A DNA stretch of 64,000 nucleotides from Podospora bellae-mahoneyi. Taxonomy: Eukaryota; Ascomycota; Sordariomycetes; Sordariales; Podosporaceae. Below, in pieces: positions 59,641-64,000 of the stretch; the first letter of the stretch is position 1, and each line of letters starts with the position of its first letter. The position numbers and the translations under genes are program-made. The notes beneath the pieces are model-generated. The model saw only the letters and a program-made list of their open reading frames with translations, was not told the DNA's origin and did no database searches. The stretch spans positions 1,178,001 to 1,242,000 of the forward strand of contig NC_085881.1 of NCBI RefSeq assembly GCF_035222275.1, written 5' to 3'.

Positions 59641-60090
59641 TTTGACGTTGGGTGAGATTGAGAGTGGTGGTGGTTGTGAGTGAGGTTGAGGTTGGGTGTC
59701 AAAGGTTGCCAAACACACACACACACACACAGAGTTCAATTTTTGATATGTCCACACCACAGTTGCTGCACGGTCGGATTATCGGGCAATTGGTTTGCAA
59801 GAGAAGGATTTTTAATGATGCCAAACTGCTGTCAGGCCTTGGTTATTTCAGATTCGAGATGGGAAGACACGAAGAGGGCCTATGCAGGGAAAATTTAACC
59901 CATGGAATGGGAGTCGCAGTTTAGTCACGGATATCATCAACAGCAGGCAACAACTCGACAGAAGCATCAAAATTTGGCCGCCAAACAGCGACTCAGACAG
60001 CAATTCACCATCAATTCAACCAACACAACACAGAAAATCCTTCCTCGCATCCCAGGAAATAATCCCAAGACTGCAATGAAAAAGATGGTT
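59641..60090. other. Region between translin and U2 snRNA
   Basis: About 450 bases, both flanking genes on the minus strand. It holds the translin promoter and leader, with a short (AC)n tract at about 59713-59731, and the U2 3' flank. Short frames here are not supported as genes. Confidence 0.5.
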
Positions 60091-60283
60091 GGGTTCGCGT
60101 CGCCTGGAGGCAGTGTAATACCAGGGACACTGTGGCCGACGATCATGGGCAAGCCCAGAGGAAAGTCAGCCGAGACACAAAAATTAGGATAATCACGATT
60201 CTACTCCGTAGAGTAGTTTCAGAGATTAAACTGAAAAGAACAGATACTACACTTGATCTAAGCCAAAAGGCAAAGAGAGCTAA
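60091..60283 (-). ncRNA. U2: U2 spliceosomal snRNA
   Basis: On the minus strand the sequence starts near AGCTCTCTTTGCC and continues TTTTGGCTTAGATCAAGTG, TAGTATCTGTTCTTTTCAG. This is the nearly invariant U2 5' domain. The branch-site-pairing GTGTAGTA lies at 60245-60252 (plus-strand TACTACAC). The 5' hairpin GCCTTTTGGC, a stem-loop around CTCTACGGAGTAG, and an Sm site AATTTTTG (about 60178-60186) follow. A terminal hairpin CCTGGTATTACACTGCCTCC-AGG (60103-60125) matches stem-loop IV. Length is about 193 nt, close to the vertebrate form. U2 snRNP selects the intron branch point, and CTAAC-type branch sites occur in the introns of the neighbouring genes. The exact 5' and 3' ends are estimates, within about 5 nt. 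Confidence 0.95.
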
Positions 60284-60327
60284 AGAAGAAAAAAAGGAAA
60301 CCGAGTAAATTTGGGAGGGGAGCGCTG

Positions 60328-60339
60328 AATATATACTCG
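60328..60339 (-). promoter_or_regulatory. TATA-like element of the U2 gene
   Basis: GAGTATATATTC on the minus strand lies about 45-55 bases upstream of the predicted U2 5' end. A T-rich tract sits between it and the start. The position suits a Pol II snRNA core promoter; the assignment is inferred. Confidence 0.5.
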
Positions 60340-60622
60340 ACCTGAATGGTCTGTGCACGCCTGCAAATTCTTCAGTGGGTGCAAATTGTCTGTGCGCTTC
60401 AGTCTGCCCCACCTGCTGGTCAATTTGGTCAGTGCGTCCGTCCTCAGTCCTCACGTGCGAGCGTGTGGGAGAGAGAGCTTGGCAGGCGTAGTCTCAGGGT
60501 TCGGGTTTGACTGGAGCTGTTTGCGATTCGACCTTCCTGTTCAGGGATCTGGTATTTGTATCATCCTGCGTGCAAATGTTGTCCTCTTTCTCTCGTCCTC
60601 AAGCTGTAACAAACACACGTCA
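60340..60622. promoter_or_regulatory. Divergent region, U2 snRNA / PIG-F
   Basis: About 280 bases between the U2 TATA-like element and the PIG-F start. The promoter and 5' leader of PIG-F must be here. No specific site recognised. Confidence 0.4.
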
Positions 60623-61484
60623 ATGCCTTTGGTAGACCGTGTAACCATGGCTTCGGCAGTCAGCAAGAAGGGCTCTGCGTCCCAAACCGTCACGGTCGAA
60701 TCGAGTGCTTCACCTACAGCCGAGACGTATAACCTCCTCCCGGTGTCCATCAACCAGACGCCGCTCGCCCAGACCCTCCGCCATGCTCAACCTCTGTTGT
60801 TGTCGGGCGTCCTCACCTTTGGGTTCTCCTGGCTGGTCAAGGATCCAGTAGCGGCCATGTCCTCGACCACGTTGCCATTGACGGCCGCGCTGCAGGCTGT
60901 CTATGCCATTATCTGCCTTCCTGTCGCTGGGCGTGGAGGGAATGATACGGCGAAGAAGGCCAAACCAAGACCGGGGGAGAAGACGAGCAAGAAGAGGGCG
61001 AAGGAGGGGGGAAACAATGCCTATGTGGTATGTTGTGATGCTTGCCGTTTCGTTGCGAGAAATCAAGTACTAACTACTAGTCGTGACACAGCTCGCCGCC
61101 CTCTCGCTCTTTATCACTGCTCTTGTTACTCCGTTCATCTACGCCTCCATGGTTCTTTTCGGTGCGCCTTTCCTCACCCACGGGTCTCATACGCTTCTCT
61201 GCGCCGCCCACTTGTCTCTGCTGGGACTCTTCCCGCTCTTCTACGTACATGGTGTCGATGCTAGTGCTTGGGCTGCTGTTGGTGGTTTCCGCGCGCCGTT
61301 GGACGAAACGTTCGGAGGTCTTGCGGGTGCGCTTGTTGGTGCTTGGCTGGGCGCTGTCCCCATTCCTCTGGACTGGGACAGAGATTGGCAGAGATGGCCA
61401 GTAACTATCCTGGTTGGCATCTATGGTGGATATGTGCTGGGCAAGGTCATTGGTGGTACAACAGCTTGGGGAAAGAAGTTCTGA
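60623..61484 (+). CDS. gpi11: GPI-anchor biosynthesis protein PIG-F/Gpi11
   Basis: Two exons: 60623-61027 and 61092-61484, giving 265 aa. The 64-nt intron has a GTATGT donor, a TACTAAC branch site and an ACACAG acceptor, joining NNAYV to LAALSLFITALVTP. Hydrophobic segments (LLLSGVLTFGFSWLV, LPLTAALQAVYAIICL, LAALSLFITALVTPFIYAS, LLCAAHLSLLGLFPLFYVH, a Gly/Ala-rich helix after FGG, and ILVGIYGGYVLGKVIGG) give a multi-pass membrane protein. DWDRDWQRWPVT near the C-terminus is the PIG-F signature. A Lys-rich loop (about 115-130) sits before the intron. PIG-F/Gpi11 acts in the ER membrane in adding phosphoethanolamine to the GPI core, stabilising PIG-O and PIG-G (family knowledge). A second ATG eight codons in (ACCATGG, 60647) has a stronger context and may be the true start. 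Confidence 0.9.
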
Positions 61485-61986
61485 GTTGGGAGTCTTGGAT
61501 CAGGTACCTGGAAAAATGAGGAGAAGCGGGAAAGGGCTATTTGGAATGAAGCTGTGTGGGATACCCTGTTGGAGTTGCGAGCCGGAATTGGTATTGAACA
61601 GTGTACATCACGGGTGCGGTCTATGAAGGCGACCGTTGTAAATATTTAATTAATGGTAAATAAATACCTATCAAAATACCTCCAACGTTAACGGATCGTG
61701 ATATTTCAACTCAAACATCGAGCGTCAATCACAAGTGTCGAAGATCCGCCAAGACCAGTCATCCTGCTTGCCCGCCGGCGCATCACTCGAAGCTCCTCCC
61801 CTGTCCCCGATGCCGCAAGGTGGGGTGTCGAGTGTGCCGACATCTTTCTGCGCCGAAGTCCACACCTCGAGATGACTCCAACACCACGGCACCATGCTCC
61901 TTTATGACCCTTCCGTGGGCGTTCTCGAATCTTTGGTCCCTCCCCTCGAGCACTCTACCTCTTCTTCCTTCAATTGACACTTCAAA
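61485..61986. other. Intergenic region, PIG-F / mitochondrial carrier
   Basis: About 500 bases between two genes on the same strand, with an AT-rich stretch around 61630-61690. Presumed terminator of the first gene and promoter of the second. No further feature. Confidence 0.5.
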
Positions 61987-63066
61987 ATGACCAAACTACC
62001 CACCCCGGTGCTCCCAGCAACCCCTCCGAACCCGGAGTTACCACTCCAACCCGTCCCATCAACATCACCACAACAACAACAACAACAAGCCTCAGCAAAA
62101 CACTACAAAGGCTTCGTCGCAGGTGTCTTTTCCGGGATCGCCAAGCTAGCCGGTACCTCTCCCCCTTCCCTAACATGACCTCCCCCGCGCTTGTACTAAC
62201 CCTCCCTCTCAGTCGGCCACCCCTTCGACACAATCAAAGTCCGCCTCCAAACCTCTTCTTCCACCCGCTTCTCCGGCCCCCTGGCATGCCTCACCTCCAC
62301 CATCCGCAACGAAGGTATCTTCGGCCTCTACAAAGGCGCCACGCCCCCTTTAGTAGGATGGATGTTCATGGACTCCATCATGCTCGGCTCCCTAACCTTC
62401 TACCGTCGCCTCATCTCCACCAATTTCTTCCCCTCCTACCACCCGCCAAACGACCCTTTTCTCCCCCCCGCAGTAATCCCCCTGCCAACCTACGCCCACG
62501 GCCTAGCGGGTATCCTCTCCGGCTGCACTGTCTCCTTCGTCGCCGCCCCCGTAGAGCACATCAAAGCCCGTCTCCAAACACAATACTCCTCCTCCAAGTC
62601 TGACCGCTTATACACCGGGCCAATCGACGCCCTACGTAAAATCTACAAATACCACGGTATAAGGGGGATATACCACGGTCTGGGGGCTACTCTCATCTTC
62701 CGAGGGTGCTTCTTCTTTTGGTGGGGGAGTTATGACGTTTTTAGCCGGTGGATGAGGAATAACACTTCTTGGTCTGCGCCGGTGATCAATTTCTGGGCGG
62801 GGGGTTTGTCGGCGCAGGTCTTTTGGGTCATGAGTTACCCGAGTGATGTGGTGAAGCAGAGGATCATGACGGACCCGTTGGGAGGCGGGTTGGGGGATGG
62901 GGAGAGGAGGTTTAGGAGGTGGAGGGAGGCTGCGAGAGCGGTTTATAAAGAGAATGGGCCCAAGGGGTATTGGAGGGGGTTTTTGCCTTGTTTCTTGAGG
63001 GCTTTCCCTGCTAATGCGATGGCGTTGGTGGCGTTTGAGGGGGTTATGAGGGCGCTGCCGGAATAG
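61987..63066 (+). CDS. Mitochondrial carrier family (SLC25) protein
   Basis: Two exons: 61987-62152 and 62213-63066, giving 339 aa. The 60-nt intron (TACTAAC branch) splits the first repeat between GIAKLA and VGHPFD. All three carrier signatures are intact: HPFDTIKVRLQ, APVEHIKARLQ and YPSDVVKQRIM, each P-x-[DE]-x-x-[KR], at the ends of helices 1, 3 and 5. The matching second motifs GIFGLYKGA, GIRGIYHGLG and GPKGYWRGF follow. This predicts the six-helix carrier of the inner mitochondrial membrane. A Pro/Gln-rich N-terminal extension (1 to about 38) is unusual for the family but common in fungi. The substrate cannot be read with confidence. GWMFMDSIMLGS after the first repeat and the layout suggest the amino-acid or acyl-carnitine carrier branch, which is only an inference. 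Confidence 0.9.
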
Positions 63067-63510
63067 TTGCGGATGTAGACGTCTATGGAAGGGAGAATAG
63101 AGGGTGAGAAACAAGAGATATAACAGAGGTGTGGTGTTGTATGATGGGAAGAAACGGAGATAAATTCATAGAATTGATGTTTGCATAGATTATACCCAAA
63201 GAGTTGGAGGGCAAAAGGGAAGGGTTGGACGGTATATATATACCCAAGGGAATGGATATGGACGCTTATGAGACTTAAGAGCAATAGAGACAACATATAC
63301 ACATCTCAAGCAAGCAACAGAACTTCAAGTTTTGTTTTCGGCCAAAACGCCTGGCCGCGCAACGGCGGCGTTGTCACTTTTCAATTGACCCTGTTTCTCC
63401 CAACCGCTATGCACAACCAATGATCCCATTTTTGTTTTGGTATCTCTTGTCTTGCCAGATTGTACTCCTTTCGGGTATATCCTCCCTCGCTCAATAGATA
63501 GACCACCAAT
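63067..63510. other. Convergent intergenic region, carrier / eL22
   Basis: About 440 bases between converging genes, including both 3' UTRs. No other feature. Confidence 0.6.
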
Positions 63511-63968
63511 TTACTCGTCATCCTCCTCCTCAGCGTCGTTGACGACGTTGAAGAACTTGAGCTCGTACACTCCCTTAGAGGTGGAGACGACGCGGAGCCA
63601 GTCACGAAGCTGCATCTTCTTAAGGAACTTTTTGGTCCTGTTTGGTGTGCAACGTCAGCACACATGTCCTCATTTTTTTTTCTTTTCTGGCTTTTATCGC
63701 AAAAAAAAACAAAAAACTTAAAAACTTACAAGTACTTGAGGTAACGGCCAGAAAGCTCATTGTGGGCAATGATCTCAATCTTGCCATCGCCAATCTGGGA
63801 GATCTTGATGGTCTCGCCGAGGTTGCCAACACGGCCCTCGACCTTGATCCTCTCGTTCAAGAACTTCTCAAAAGCGGAAACGTCGAAGATCTTGTCCGAG
63901 GCGGGCTGGGAAGCGTTGATGACGAACTTCTTGGTGACCTTGGGGCCCTTGCCCTTGGAGGACTTCTT
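63511..63968 (-). CDS. rpl22: 60S ribosomal protein eL22, 5' end outside window
   Basis: The two last exons are present on the minus strand: 63730-63968 and 63511-63637. They join as [20 protein letters not shown] in frame. Upstream of 63968 there is a CACAG acceptor, and the window ends inside the preceding intron, so the short first exon or exons with the start codon are missing. The visible 121 residues cover almost the whole eL22 fold: [57 protein letters not shown], then [17 protein letters not shown] and an acidic end DAEEEDDE. It is a component of the large ribosomal subunit. It converges on the mitochondrial carrier gene. Confidence 0.95.
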
Positions 63969-64000
63969 CTGTGATATCCCAAAAAAGAAAGACTTAGCCT

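Noticed and set aside
59641-59760. N-terminal extension of translin from an upstream ATG at 59760
   Set aside because: It would translate a CA microsatellite and a Pro-rich leader, whereas MPPMIDPSLF fits the normal family start.
1-64000. tRNA, 5S rRNA, CRISPR arrays, insertion sequences, retrotransposons
   Set aside because: I scanned by eye for B-box-like GTTCGANNC on both strands, the 5S start, regular spacer arrays and transposase or reverse transcriptase motifs and found none convincing. A dedicated search could still find weak cases.

Overview
The window comes from the nuclear genome of a filamentous ascomycete, most likely a Sordariomycete. The genes carry many short introns (about 45-115 nt) with GTAAGT/GTATGT donors, CTAAC/CTGAC branch sites and CAG acceptors. 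The protein families are typical of Pezizomycotina, gene spacing is several kilobases, and about half of the bases are G+C. Nothing bacterial, viral or recognisably transposon-derived was seen.

Layout. 1-3133 (+): C-terminal part of a TFIIIC largest subunit, cut by the window start. 3917-4898 (-): membrane-anchored UBE2J-type ubiquitin E2. 6122-8943 (-): cohesin loader MAU2/Scc4. 9661-10375 (-): ribosomal protein eL36 in five exons, one of them 18 nt. 10914-13625 (+): ZW10/Dsl1-family tether. 13626-32298: an 18.7-kb stretch with no recognisable gene but many microsatellites. 32299-35676 (+): phosphoinositide phospholipase C. 38260-39655 (-): multi-finger zinc protein. 42986-43477 (+): small three-exon protein of unknown function. 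44391-44841 (-): telomere CST subunit Ten1. 45481-46334 (+): ESCRT-III subunit Snf7. 49307-58032 (+): a giant (about 2,827 aa) acidic Glu/Ala/Pro/Lys repeat protein with a basic Arg/Ser-rich end. 58809-59640 (-): translin. About 60091-60283 (-): U2 snRNA gene. 60623-61484 (+): PIG-F/Gpi11. 61987-63066 (+): mitochondrial carrier. 63511-63968 (-): ribosomal protein eL22, cut by the window end.

Most genes are core eukaryotic functions: Pol III transcription, ERAD-type ubiquitination, cohesin loading, ribosome, Golgi-ER tethering, PIP2 signalling, telomere capping, ESCRT, GPI anchors and splicing. They do not form one pathway. Divergent pairs that may share promoters are eL36/ZW10, Ten1/Snf7 and U2/PIG-F. 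The least explained parts are the giant bipolar repeat protein, the long gene-free tract upstream of the phospholipase C gene, and the small conserved-looking protein at 43 kb. Exon joins were derived by hand from splice signals and reading frame. Functions rest on recognised motifs, not on a database search.
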